A stretch of DNA of 64,000 nt, from contig NC_092604.1 in the NCBI RefSeq assembly GCF_047663525.1, positions 11,705,501 to 11,769,500 of the forward strand. The letters are read 5' to 3'. A program made the translations under genes and the position numbers. The stretch comes from Anas platyrhynchos (taxonomy: Eukaryota; Chordata; Aves; Anseriformes; Anatidae). The notes beneath the pieces are model-generated. The model was not told the DNA's origin, did no database searches, and saw only the letters and a program-made list of their open reading frames with translations. Shown piece after piece: positions 43,201-55,110 of the stretch (position 1 is its first letter; each line of letters opens with the position of its first letter).

Positions 43201-45640
43201 AACCAGGGCAGGGTTGCGTGAGGGGGGGATATTGTACCTCATGGGTTCAGGGGGAGAGGGGGAGAATTCGTGTGCTCAGGACATTGCTTCAAGCCCCTGA
43301 GAACGGTCACTGTTGGTGCGAGGGCTCGTCCTGCCCCGAGCTCCTTCAGCCCTGCCCGCTTCGTGTTTTGGTGCATCAGCACGTTCCTGCAGGAGATCCT
43401 AGCCCTTGCTGAAGTCATGGTGAATTGGCCACTGACTCCATCCCTCTTCCATTTCTTTTTTGTGTTAGAAACTCCTTGTATCGGTTCTGATCTGCTCCCA
43501 GTACAGAAACCAGACTCCACTGGGTCGTTCTATAGGTATCGGATGTTCTGCTGTATGGATTGATTGACAAAAATAGACCCTAGTAAATATTGTAACCAGC
43601 TCATATGGCTAAAATATTTACAGGCTGTGGATGGCAGTGGGAGCTGAAAAGGCTCATTCACTGCAGAACCCCGTTTTTCAGGCACTTCAGACCGTTTTGA
43701 AAAACTGTAGCCTTTGTCCTGAAATTTCTTTAGGCATTTCTCAATACAAATGCGATTGAGAAAGGTCAGTAATATTCAGAGATATATATTGAATTATCCT
43801 GTTGTAAAGTAGCAGAGTGAGTTTTCACCAGCACGGGAAATTTTCAGACTTTTTTTTTTTTTTTGTCTGGTTAGATAACTCAATATTTTAAAATCAAACC
43901 AAATTAGATAAATAAGCTGGAAGTCATAGTTAGCATTCATCAAGCAACTTAGGCTGGATGCTCAGGCACCGACCGACTCCACCTCTAGCTGCAGGGTTTC
44001 CCCGTTATTAGCGGGTGAATACTAATCCTTGTTCCTGCTTTGCTGCAGTGTGCAGAGGAGCAGATCCGTCAGGGCCTGTCCATCTCGGAAGGACTTGTGT
44101 GTGTGTCAGTGCTCAGCTGGGTAACACGGCACAGGAGAACTTGGGGCACCCCAAAAGTGGCCGCGGGGTGCAGCTGCTGCAGTGGTGAGGGGTGGCAGAA
44201 GTTGGCTCCTGGTCAGCCCCGGGCATTTCCCTGCAGCCTGCTTGCTGAGTTTCGGGAAAAGGAGTGTTTGGTTTGGGTTGTTATTTTGTTTGGTTTGGTT
44301 TGTGTGAAGGATGAATCAAAGCGGCGAGGTGTTCCGCTCTAACCGCGGTGGCAGGAAGGCATATCTGATCGTCGGGGTTTTCGTTTCCTGGATGTTTCTC
44401 CTCGCAGCGTGGAGGAGCTCTGCCGAGCGCGTTCCTGCAAACCTCTTCCTGGTGTCCCCTTGAAAATGGGGACGCTGCCACGCGCACATCCAAGCGCAGC
44501 TCCAGCTCTCCCCATTTCTGCTCCAAGGCTCTTCTGGAGGCACGTACTGATCCCACGGTGCAGGTTGGGGGGTGATGGGCAGCTGTCCCACCAAGATCCC
44601 CCATCCCTGCAGATCCAGATCCACGTGGGGCTGGAAGAAAATCTGCACGTGTCTGCTGCAGCTCGGGCAGGATCCGTCCCCAGGGCTGATGCACCACCCG
44701 TGCCGTCGTGTTCGGTGCTGGGTTCACCCAGACAGCAGGCTAATCTGTCGCAGCAGACCATTAATTTCTGTTTCCCAGTGTTCCCCTTGTATTTTCGGCC
44801 GGACGCAGGGGCCGTCCTTCTTCCTAAATTGCCGCGCTGTTGCCGTTTGCCACCAAGCAGCTGCCGGTGCTGCGCCGCGGAGGCAGCAGGGATGCTCTGC
44901 GCTGCGTCTGTATCCAGGAATGTGTGCTGTAAATGGGGCAGAGGGAAGTTTGCTCCCCTGAACTGCTGCAGTTAGAGAATAAGGCAACGCTCCTGCATAT
45001 AAATGGCTGATTTTCCTTTTCTTTTGGAAAAGCCTGTAAATGGAAGCCTCGGGAATGCTATCTGAGGGAGGCTTTGGGTGGTGGCCACAACTCCTCGTCC
45101 TCACGTGCATCGCACCCGCTCTGGGTGCCCAGGGATGGAGGCGAGGGCTCAGGAAACCCTGCCCTGGAGTTTTAAGCTAAAGGCAGACTTTTCTGGCCTC
45201 TAACTTATTTTTTTTATAAGGAAGCCTAAGCTCTGCATGAAGGCTGCGGTATGAGGCAGAATTTCCTTGGGTTTGGTGGTATTTCCTAGAAGAGCATTGG
45301 CAGCACTGCTCATCAAGTTCCCTCCTGTTGTTTTCCCCCCCTTCCCAGTAAACCTGGCATTAGATCGTGCACATCAGGGGTGTCCTCTGCCCTCTGCTGC
45401 TCTTCTGCAGGCTTTGTCCCCACCTGCCCCGCTGCTGCCCATCCCCTGCCTCTCCCTCGTGCTGGAGTGGAAGAACCTTGACTCAGAGCCTGGCATCGGC
45501 GAGCGGCTGAGCTTCAGCCCAAAGAAACCAAAGCAGATATTGCAACCTTGAAGAATCTTGTAGGACTTAAAAGTTTTAATTAAAAATCTGGCTTGGTAGA
45601 GGGTATTTTGTTTTAGTATGGATGTCTTCATTTCTTTTGC
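43201..45640. other. NACC2 intron 1, no gene seen
   Basis: Mixed intronic DNA with a T-run at about 43850-43864 and AT-rich sequence at 43560-43930. No supported exon or repeat family. Confidence 0.45.
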
Positions 45641-46190
45641 AAAAGAATTAAATGAAACCCTTGGTATTTTTTTTTTATTTCTGCATATTTATTCTTCAAC
45701 TTGAAGCATTAGAAAATAATTGAGTAAAACAAAATCCACAAGGCTTCAAATTACCTCTAGCTTAATGTTTTATTTAAGAGGTTTGCTAACTGACATTCTT
45801 TATAATGAATTAGGTCACACGGCTCTAAAGAGTGTTGTGGGTTTTCTTTTTTACATTTCAATGTGAGCGCTTCCCCCATCGCGCGGCGCAGGCTGAGCTC
45901 CGTGCAGGGCTGTGCGGCCGCGGCGTCGCCGCCGCTTTGTGGCTCCCGGTCTCCCCAGCGCGGAGAATCTCGCTCTAATTATTCTCAATCACACTGGTGC
46001 AAATGAATATATCCATGTTTGGAGGATTGAAACCGTGTTGTCATGGCAATCTCTGTAAGGTCATGAGAAACTCATTGATATTGTTCGCCGCCTCTCCCGG
46101 GAGACCTCGTCTACCTTTGCAAAACTATGGGGTTGGGTGTTTTGTCTAATAACTTTAAAGCATAATTTTGTCACAATTTGGCTAAAGGGA
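45641..46190. promoter_or_regulatory. AT-rich block enclosing a small orphan CpG cluster
   Basis: AT-rich, enhancer-like sequence (45640-45850 and 45970-46190) encloses about 100 bp of dense CpG (45878-45970, with GCGCGGCGCAGG and GCCGCGGCGTCGCCGCC). Small CpG clusters inside otherwise CpG-poor elements often mark hypomethylated developmental enhancers. No splice framing or reading frame supports an exon. Confidence 0.35.
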
Positions 46191-48300
46191 CCCTCTGGTG
46201 AATAGCCTGCTTGTGTTCTGAGCGAGGCAGCGGTGGCCAGACCGGAAGGGGTGTGTGGGAGGACAGTTACCGCACCACCCCAAAACAAGCACCGCGCTCC
46301 GCAGCGGGGCCCGGTGCCTGGCTGCCCAAATTGCTCCGGTGTGTGCCGGGTGGCCGGGATTGCTGCAGGTGTCACCTGGTCCCCTTCTGCTTGGAAAACC
46401 TTTGCTTATATATGATTAAAAAAAAAAAAAAAATGAGAAAAAAAAAGTGCTTTCTTGATTGCAGGAGGTGCAGCAGCAGCAGGAGCCCTGCTCCTGGTGC
46501 ACTGGGTGCCCCTGGTGCACTGGGTGCCAGCCCCGGTCCCCCACGGCCACGGGTAACGTGGCAGGGCGCGGGTCCGTGTGAGGACGGCGCCGGGGGATGC
46601 GGTCACTGCCGAGGAATGTGGGCAGAGAGACAAGCTTGGTGCTGGGCCGTAACGCCGCGAGTCACGCGTGCAGCGCGGCCGCTCCCAGCGCGCCGTGCGG
46701 GAGGGGGTCATTTAAAAAATATGCGGTGGGTAAACACGGGCAGAAGTGGCACGGGCAGCAAAGCAGGGGTTCTGTCCCGCTGCCCGGGCAGAGCCCGAAG
46801 GAGATGATGGGGAAGTTGCAGGCTGCTTTTGTTTGGTTTTTGAGAGGTAAGGCGTAAAGGAGGGGGTAACAAAGTGCGTTGGAGGGGGTGCGCAACGAGG
46901 CTTTAAAGGTACAAGGGTGAGTCTCTGCTTCTGTGAGCTGTCGCTGGGGAGAGGTGCTAACTCTTAAATTTGAACTGAACTAAACTAAAAAGTTATCCCA
47001 AAAAGCAGTTTCTTCTGTTTAATAACTTTTTATGAAAACCTTTTGCTCGCTTGGACGGCAGCAGCTCAGATGACGTTACAGATGCCTTGGGTAACGGGCT
47101 GAATTAATTCACCAGAGCTGGCATTTTGCAAGTCTTGGTTGAAGTGATCCTTGTAGCTGTGGTTTTACATTTCTGTACTTCCAAGTTTTTGCTTAGAAAA
47201 AAAAAAGACAGAACTGATTGCTGTTGGTAGAGAGAGAACCACTGAAGCATTTTGATTTGCAACTAAATGCGTGCAGGTTAAATCCAGAATTCTTTTGCTA
47301 GCCCAGAGAAGCTGCACACACGCACATCTATATTTAAAATAAAAACTAATAAAATAAAAAAAAACACCCAGCACCCGTTGTCCCGTGCCTTGTCTGCCCG
47401 TCAGAGGGGTGGATGGCTGTGAGCTGACTTTCTGCAGAACTTTACAAGTCTCTCAGTTTAAAGGTCTTAAATCATAATCCCGGGTAATTGCTGTAGTTAA
47501 GGAAAGGTTTCGTGGTTCCAGGTGTAATTATGAGTTGGGTTTAAAAAAAAACACAACCACAGAGCAAGTGTAATTTAAAACTAAAGGCTTGCTTACATTT
47601 TTTAACAATTATTTTTAATGATCTCTTTTTTCCTGCCCGTGTAACTACAAGAGGACAGCAGCACAGGGGAGCAGAGGGCTCCTGCCCGCAGCGCAGTCCC
47701 GTCCCTGCCTTCGGTGGGCTCCTGCTGCTGGGATGAGCTTCCAGCAGTGCTTCTGCCTGTGGATCTAAGCTCTCCTCTCACCCCTGGGGATAAGCTGCTT
47801 TTTCCCCAGGAGAAAAGTGGCTTTTTACAGGGTGACAGCTGAGCACCGTCTGCCAATTCCCCCGGTGCAGCCCGGCCGTGCTGCAGGGCTGGATGGAGCT
47901 GCTGCCACCACCAGCACCTGGATCTGGCCCCGGCTCTCCCAGTGCTCAGCTTTGGGGGGGTTCGAGCCCTTCATCACGGCACCGTGCTGCATCCCTTAGT
48001 GCCTCCAGGTCTTCGGGGCTTCCCGAGAAGTCCTCTGAACTTCCTCTGATCTGTTCTCGCTTTTCTATTTAACACCTGAGAACGTGGCAAGGAAGCTGTG
48101 CCAGGGGCTCGGCGCACCCGGCGAGGTGAACAACGGCACGCTGGAGCCTTTGATGCTCGGAAGGCAATTAATTGCAACTGCTGCAATGTTTGCCTTGTTT
48201 CCAAAACCTCAAATTATTCCTTGCGTTGTCTTTTGTCGGTCGTTTGCTCGACTAGCGTGTGCCTTTCTGCTTTAGTGACAACAACATGCAAGCAAGCAGA
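46191..48300. other. NACC2 intron 1, no gene seen
   Basis: Mixed sequence with an A15 run at about 46419-46433 and an 18-bp duplication (CTGGTGCACTGGGTGCCC, about 46494-46530). A GC-rich patch lies at about 46550-46700 and AT-rich DNA at 46960-47610. No gene is supported. Confidence 0.45.
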
Positions 48301-48640
48301 ATGCCCAAATTTCTGAACAATGTCTTGTGGTGATTTCTTAATTTCCTGAGCGAGCACAAGGTTCTTGGGGTTTCATTCCTCTGCCAGGGAGGCTATATGC
48401 TCATGCAAAGTTCTTCATTGTAATAGGGGAAAAAATCAATTTGATTACTTTCATGTCAGCATGCATGTCTAATGGCTTAGAAGTTATTGCAGCCATAAAA
48501 TATACAGTATCATTTCTCTCTCACTCTGAGATTTGACAGGATTAATATAGTCAGCATGAAATCTTAGTCATAAAGTCGACCATAAGTGATGGTAAAATTA
48601 GCTGCTGAAATCGTCTGCTTATGGAAAGCATCTTCTGTTT
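48301..48640. promoter_or_regulatory. AT-rich candidate intronic enhancer
   Basis: CpG-poor complex block with ATATGCTCATGCAAAG, CAATTTGATTACTTTCATG and TCAGCATGCATGTCTAATGG. GC-rich DNA follows from 48650. Called from composition and POU/homeodomain-like cores only. Confidence 0.25.
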
Positions 48641-51600
48641 CTCCTTCTGGGAAAAAATACCAAGAGGCCGGCGTGTGAAGCGGCCCCGCGGCGAGCGGGG
48701 CTCTGCTGCCTCCCTCGAGTGCCCGCCGGTGCCGGCTCCTTTCTCTTGGCAGTTTTGGGTTGAAAAGCCGTGTTTCTGTGCACTGGTGGTGTGGTGGGGC
48801 TGGGGGAGTGGAGGTCGGGCTGAGCCAAGCTCTGCTTCACTGTGGCTTTTGGTGGGCACCATTTGTGCGGGCGAGGAGGGCCTGGAGCCTCCTGCTCCTC
48901 TGTGGGGCCTGGTGCCGAGCTCCTGCTGGCCACGGTGGCTGCATCCAGCCCCCCTCAGAGCAGGGGTAAGGGGCCAAGGCCAGGCAGAGTAACGCTTTTC
49001 AGGTCTAAACTTAAACATTCTGTTAAAAAACAACCTTTGCTGTACCCCAGCAGAACGCTGTCATTTTGCATTTGAGGTGAAGGGGCCTTCCCTCCATGGG
49101 TCCCTGCGTGCCCGGCCCCCCTGCGGGGTCAGGGAATTGTGGCCAGGGGAGCCTGCAACAAGTTAAACGTGGAGGCACCGCTCTGCTGCCGCTCCTCAGC
49201 CCTCCTGCCGCGACTATTTCTGTGTGTGCTTGTCACCTACAGATTGACAGCCCCAGAGACTCCTTCTGATGCTCACCGAAAGATGTAGGAAAGAGGAAAA
49301 CGAGCCAGATTCTGGGTTGGTGTCCTTTTCCTTTATTTTTAACCGAATCAGGAGCTCGCTTTGTTAGCAGCACTAGGGTGCAGTTACCCTTTTCTTCCCG
49401 GGGCTCCTTTGGGCACCAGTTCAGCCCCCGTAAGTCACGACCCTGCTTTTTGTGGTGGTTTGGCCACCGGTGCTTACGTGTGGCACAGGGCAGAGAAAGG
49501 TGTGGAGCTGAGGCACGGGACGAGCATTGGGTGGTGGCCGTGGTGTGTCCCACTTGAGCACACGAAGGAAAGCACGTAAGTTTTTACCATGCCAGTCAAA
49601 TTTCCATCCTCCTTGCTTCCAGAGTGGGGTATCACGACAGAAATCAAGAGCCAAGGGAGCTGCGAGGATCGCTAAGGCACGCAAACTTGAAACCTCGTTA
49701 ATTTTTTAATGCCAACACGTTCTGGGAGATCCATTACGCCGAAGCATCAGCCGAAGCGTGGTGCAAGGAACGTGAAGCCTTGGGGGACCCACGCTGTATG
49801 TGCATGGCTGCGTGGCAGGCAGCTGGCTGGGAGGAATTTTGGGGACCCCACTGCCCCCCGGGTGCTGCATCCCCTTCCAGCTGAGGGAAAGGCGCAGGGC
49901 TGTGCGGGATGTAGCTGCTATAACTCTTAAATTTTAATAATAGATTGCCATTAGTATCAGCCTTATATAATGCACGCCTCATTATTGCTTACTCCGAATA
50001 ATTTCGCAGCCTCCTTATAGAACCTTGGAACTTTATTTGCTGAGTATAAAATATGCAGAAATGCATGAATAGTTTTAAGACTTGGTACCCTAAACTAATA
50101 CAGTGCGCTTTTTTTTCCTGAACCGTGATTGAAGTCAAATTAACATATTTACCTTCAGTGCTCCCAGGAGTAGCATTAAAAAATTCAAGAGGTGATTCAG
50201 AATAGTCTCCGATTTACTATGTTTAAAGCTGGATTTCATTTCTCAATAAAACCATGCAAACATTTGACTCCCTTTCAGCTGCGCACTCTGCTTCCTCCCC
50301 ATGCAGGTCCTTGGACTTATCAACAGATGGTAGCGGCGTTATTACCACCACGTTCCCAAAAGGAAGCTTTTTATTTTATTTTATTGGCTTTTTAGGATGG
50401 GGGAGAGGGAGAAGCAGGGAGAGAGAATGAGAGTGGGAATGAGTTGTAATAAATAACGCAGAACCGTAGCTGCTATTTTAATCTGGAATAGGGAAAGATA
50501 TTTGAGCATAATTGTGTCTGGCTGCCTGTGAGCTCTAGTTCAGTGTGTGGTGCTGGTTATGTTATCGTGCTCTGCCTCAGTTTATCTGTAGATGATAACA
50601 GTTTCCTAGGGCAAATCATGAACCTTAATTTTTCTTATATTTTGACATCTTCCCAAGAAAAAAAAAAAAGCCCTGTAAACGCTGAGGTTTGAAATTGAAC
50701 CAAGCTGTCTGCGTTATTGCCCAGTGGCTTCTTTATTCTTCCCAATTACTGCCTGGGAGCTGTCCTGCCTGTGCTGTGATTTATTTCTAACGCAGTCGGG
50801 TTCGGCTCGGGTCCTACAGAAGCAGAGCTCAGCGGTGCAAACCCCCATCCCCAAACCCTCGGCTGCTCTTGCCATCACCTCCTCCACAGGCTCTCTGAGG
50901 AAGCGCCGTGTTTCCATACACCGGTGCCTGGATGCTGCAGGGAAAACTCCCCACGTGCCAGCTTTCCTACGAGCTGATGCCTTGGGGACAGAGCCCGGGA
51001 CGAGCTATGCACTCAGCCAGGGTGACTTTGAGGTCTTCTGGTGGAGCAGCTCTGGCTGGAGATGTTGTTTACCACGGGCTAGAGATACTGCGGCGGCTCT
51101 TTTTCCATGCCTGCTCCTAGATTAGGAAGTTATTTCAGCAGATGTCGTTTCCTAAGAAATGGGTTAATGCTTGGTGGTTAGAATGGTGTGGCAAAAAAGC
51201 TTATTTGTGTGAGGTTTTTGGCTAATTGCCTTGCAAGTATTACAGAGTGTTGCAGCACATTTCCTGGATTTCGCAATTGTGATGGTTCTGGTCTAACTGG
51301 CCAGAAAGATTTTTAAAAATATAGAAATAAGTGGGAAAATAGAGGGAAATCACTTGCCGTGTTGTTGCAAAAAGCAGGAGGGCTTTGCGGTGACAAGCAT
51401 CCAGGTGTCCCAGCGAGGACTTGGCACTGGGGCTGGGCAGAGCTCAACATTTTAGGGTCTTGCTGGTCTTGCTGGGGGGCAGAGAAGGGGAGCCGAGCCC
51501 GGGGGGCAGCCCTGCCGCATGGGGAGAGGCAGCTTGTGGCTACCGACATGGCCAGAGCTGGTTCAATTCATTGCCAGTTAAAAATCGAGTAGGACAGAGA

Positions 51601-52605
51601 GAAATAAAAGTAAAGCATCCTCCTGCCTTCTTCCTGAGCTCAGCCTCACCCCTTCCTTCCCAGCTCCTTCTCCTCCTCTTCCCAGGAAAGCAGAAAGGAT
51701 TGGGGTCATGGCCCGCTTGGGTTGTGACCCAGGGGAAGGCTCCAGGTTTGCCGAGCCTCCTCTGCTCTGAGAGCAGGGGTGGAAAACCCCACGTCTGGGC
51801 TGAATCCGGCTGCGTGGGGGGAGCGAGGAGGGCGGCACTGATGAGCCCCATCTGTGTGGGGTCTGCGGGGGCTTGGCCACGGGGTGGGCACCGGTCCCTG
51901 GGCTGCACGAGGCTCGGGTTGGGTTCTGCCCAAGAAGCAGCATTGAGCAGGAACAAACGGACTTGGCTTCCTAAGCGTGGCATTTAAATGTTTTCCCAGG
52001 CAGGAAAAAAACATTTGCTTTTCATGCAAAACATATAAATCTTGGAAAAGTTCCCGAAGTTGCGTGTTTAACTGCTCACTTCTGTGCGTTTGTAGAAGGG
52101 GAGTGTTTATTCCCCTGCGTAATTATTTTCCTTTCTAAAAGGAGGTTGAAATGTTTGCGAGGAGGACGTTTTCAGGGACTGCTGGGGAGGAACGAGGCCG
52201 AAAGGAGAGGCAGGTTTAATGAGGGTTGCTTCACCTTGCTGCCGCACAGCTGCTGGGAGCAAAGCCCCCTCCCGCAAGGACTAACCCCAAAAGCCGCGTT
52301 AACTGGTGTGGTTTGGGGCTTTTTATGCTTGTTTTATGAATTCTGTTGAAACATACCTGCTTGCTAGTTTCCTTTTAAATCCCAGGTGTGTGTTTCTTGG
52401 CTTGGGTTTGGTTTGGTTTGGTTTTAATGCCCGCACTTTGCTCCCACTGCAGTCCCTCCCTGGGGTCAGCACGGATCTGGCTGCCCCCATCCCGGCCCTG
52501 GCTGCGGGCACTTCTCTCACCCGTTTCTTATCACTGGACTCCCACCTGCTACAGGCGCAGAGAATGGCTTTGTTGGAGCTTGATGAGAGCAGTTTTATGA
52601 GCTGG
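48641..52605. other. NACC2 intron 1, no gene seen
   Basis: Alternating GC-rich and AT-rich intronic DNA; the AT-rich part at about 49915-50270 has TAATAATAG and TTTGCTGAG-like cores. No exon, RNA gene or repeat family is recognised. Confidence 0.45.
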
Positions 52606-52814
52606 AGGTGTCAGGGATGGTTTTAAGCTAAAAGAGGGAAGGTTTAGGTCAGATATTAGGAAGAAATTGGTCGCTCTGAGGGAGGTGAGGCCCAGGCCCC
52701 GAGGAGCTGCGGGTGCCCCATCCAGGACCAGGCTGGGGGGATTTTGGGCAGCCTGGGCTGGTGGGGTTGTGTCCGTGGCTCTGGGTGGGCTCACCCAAAC
52801 CATTGTATGATTCC
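52606..52814 (+). mobile_element. CR1 LINE, 3' end fragment
   Basis: About 210 bp match the 3' region of avian CR1. In order they show GGTTTTAAGCTAAAAGAGGGAAGG (here split: GGTTTTAAGCTAAAAGAG, then GGAAGGTTTAGG), AGATATTAGGAAGAAATT, GAGGGAGGTGAGGCCC, GTGCCCCATCCAGG, TTTTGGGCAGCCTGGGCTGGTGG and a terminal ACCCAAACCATTGTATGATTC. CR1 ends with ATTCTATGATTCT-type sequence and has no poly(A) tail. Small internal deletions and many substitutions mark it as old. It is 5'-truncated, in sense orientation relative to NACC2, and carries no coding capacity. It is the best evidence that the genome is avian or reptilian. Confidence 0.88.
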
Positions 52815-54685
52815 TGTCACTGCCCTCAGTGCGCATTTTGGGGCTGGGTCCTGCAGTGGGTCCAGGCTGGGCTGGGCCGGACTGGGATGTACTGGGGCCT
52901 CCCTGTGATACAATGCTCTGCATGCGCCACACATGGCTGGGACCGAGCTGGGAAGCAAGGCCTCACACCTCTGGAGGCCTCACACCTCTCCGTGCAGACA
53001 AAAACCCCACAGGGCACATCTCATGGCTCCCTACATGTATAAACACTCCCTGAAGGCTCCACCGCCATCACCAGCGGCCTTGTTGGGCCTGGCGGTGTCC
53101 GCTTCGTGCCTCATGCCACCTGCTGCACTGCCCCTCGGCATCCAGCCGGGAATCAGAGCACCTTTTTTTTTTATTATTATTATTTTTTTTTTTACAAAAC
53201 GAGATTCTCTCGCAGTTGCAAAAGAGCTTTGGGGAAATCTGGTTTTTGTGGTTAAGGATCTTAGTCTGATGCGCAAGGAAAATTATGTGTAGCTTTTATT
53301 TGGCCCAAAGGATTCTTACAACATTATCCGTATTTCCTTTAATTTGTGGGATTTCTAGTAAATGGGCTTAAAAATAGGTCCGGGCAAAATGCCAGGGTAC
53401 ATATGAACAGCAAAAAAGCTCTGCACACTGAGCAGCTCGCTTTCACTTCTCTCTGTATGCCAGCTGTATTAACCGGGACAAAGGAGTAAACACTCACCTT
53501 TCGGGGTTAAATTTAATTACTGCTCTGGAATTCTTTGGAGGTAGATCTTGCTGAAGAGATACTTTAGCTCTGTGGTAGAACAACTACGGTATTTTTCTTG
53601 AACTGGAAAGAAGTCTGGCAAGGCAGCAGGAAGAAGCGCTGGTGTCATGCAGGAGCCTTGGGGTGGCAAAAGGCTCCGAGCCCACCAGCGGTGGGATCTT
53701 GGGGGTGCTGCAAATGCCAAGATCCCCAAGCAGTCCCAGCTGAAGTGATTTAAAAGTGCATTTTTCCCTGAGGACAGCCACCCTCGGCAGCCCTTCCTTA
53801 CGCTGCAATGTGCAGCTGCAGGCCCAGGGGTAAAAGAAAGGGGAGCACAGAAGTGGTTGGTGGCAAGCCATGGGCCATCCTCCTCCATCCTGCGTGTGGG
53901 TCTGGGGGCTTCCAAAAATGCCTTTTGGCAGAAGCAATTTTTGCCCCACTTTTCCAAAACCTGGTTAGGTAGATTTTAATGAAATTTTTGGCCATGGATC
54001 TGCAGAACTTTATTCAGAGTGCTGTGGTCGCTGCACTTCCCTGTCGTTAGCAGCAACTTGGGAGCAGAGGAGGAGGAGGAGGATGGGGAGGAAGGCTCCA
54101 GGCATCCCCAGGCAGCAGTGCTGGGTGCTGGGGCTGTTTTGCCACACGATGCAGCAGGGCTGGGGAGATGTTCATGGAGCCATGGGTGTTGGAGAGCTCC
54201 CAGAGCCACCCAGACGTGGTGCTGAGCACCCCGCTATGGGCTTTGGGGCCGCTCCCCAGCTGTGAGGTTTCCATCCAGCAGGGCCGTGTGTCCCTCCGCA
54301 CCCACACCACCACCACCAGCAGCCTGCGGCACTGCAGCACGAGTTAGATCTCAATCTAATTCTCCAAATTCACCTCCTCGGGTTAAGATTTCCCGGCCGC
54401 CCCGCGGAGAAGGGCTGCTTTTGTTCCCTCAGAGCCCAAGGTCAAAGGAGCAGCTGCAGCACGGCTCGGTGGTGGATGCAGCTCTTGGGGCTTGGTGTAT
54501 GGGGCACAGGAGAACAAACAGGGAAGCAAACACGGCACAAACCCGGGGCAAGCACCAGGGAGCAGCGGGATGGGCACCGGGGTCGCTGCAGCCACATCCA
54601 GGCTCACGGCCATGGGCCCAGCTCTGGCACCGCAGCCCTCGCTCAGAACAGGGTCATCCTGGCTCTGTGCTTTGGATTTTCTTCC
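52815..54685. other. NACC2 intron 1, no gene seen
   Basis: GC-leaning intronic sequence with a T/ATT-rich tract at 53163-53195 and a GAGGAG purine stretch at about 54066-54085. Overlapping open frames on both strands are not supported. Confidence 0.45.
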
Positions 54686-55110
54686 TAAAAAATAATTGGT
54701 TTGGGTTTTTTTATTATTTATTTTAATATTTTAATGGAGAGACAGCAAATTTAATATTTTCTGTCTTGGATGCGTTGTGATTTACATTTGATTTTAGGCA
54801 TAATTAGAAATGCAAGTAGAGCGCTTTGTGTTTTACCTCTGCTTCAACTATTTATGGCATGATATGCAAATGAAGCAAGCTATGAATATTAAAGATTAGA
54901 GTATGTTACAAAGTATCACTGTCTTTAATGAGTTCGGTAATGGGCACAGGCTTCGTGCACACTTTAATATGGACGTATTTTATGTTGCGTACCGGCTCCG
55001 CTGCTCTGCAGCTATTTATGCCGTGTTTGGTTACCTCCCGTGGGAGCGTGGCCATTATTTAAAACCTATCGAGCCCGCTATCAGCTGCAGTAGGTAGGTG
55101 CTCTTTTCCA
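54686..55110. promoter_or_regulatory. AT-rich candidate intronic enhancer
   Basis: Complex CpG-poor sequence containing TGATTTACATTTGATTTTAGG, TGATATGCAAATGAAGC (a perfect ATGCAAAT octamer at about 54864-54871) and GTCTTTAATGAGTTCGG. The octamer and homeodomain cores in a compact block make it a good enhancer candidate. Conservation is untested. Confidence 0.35.
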
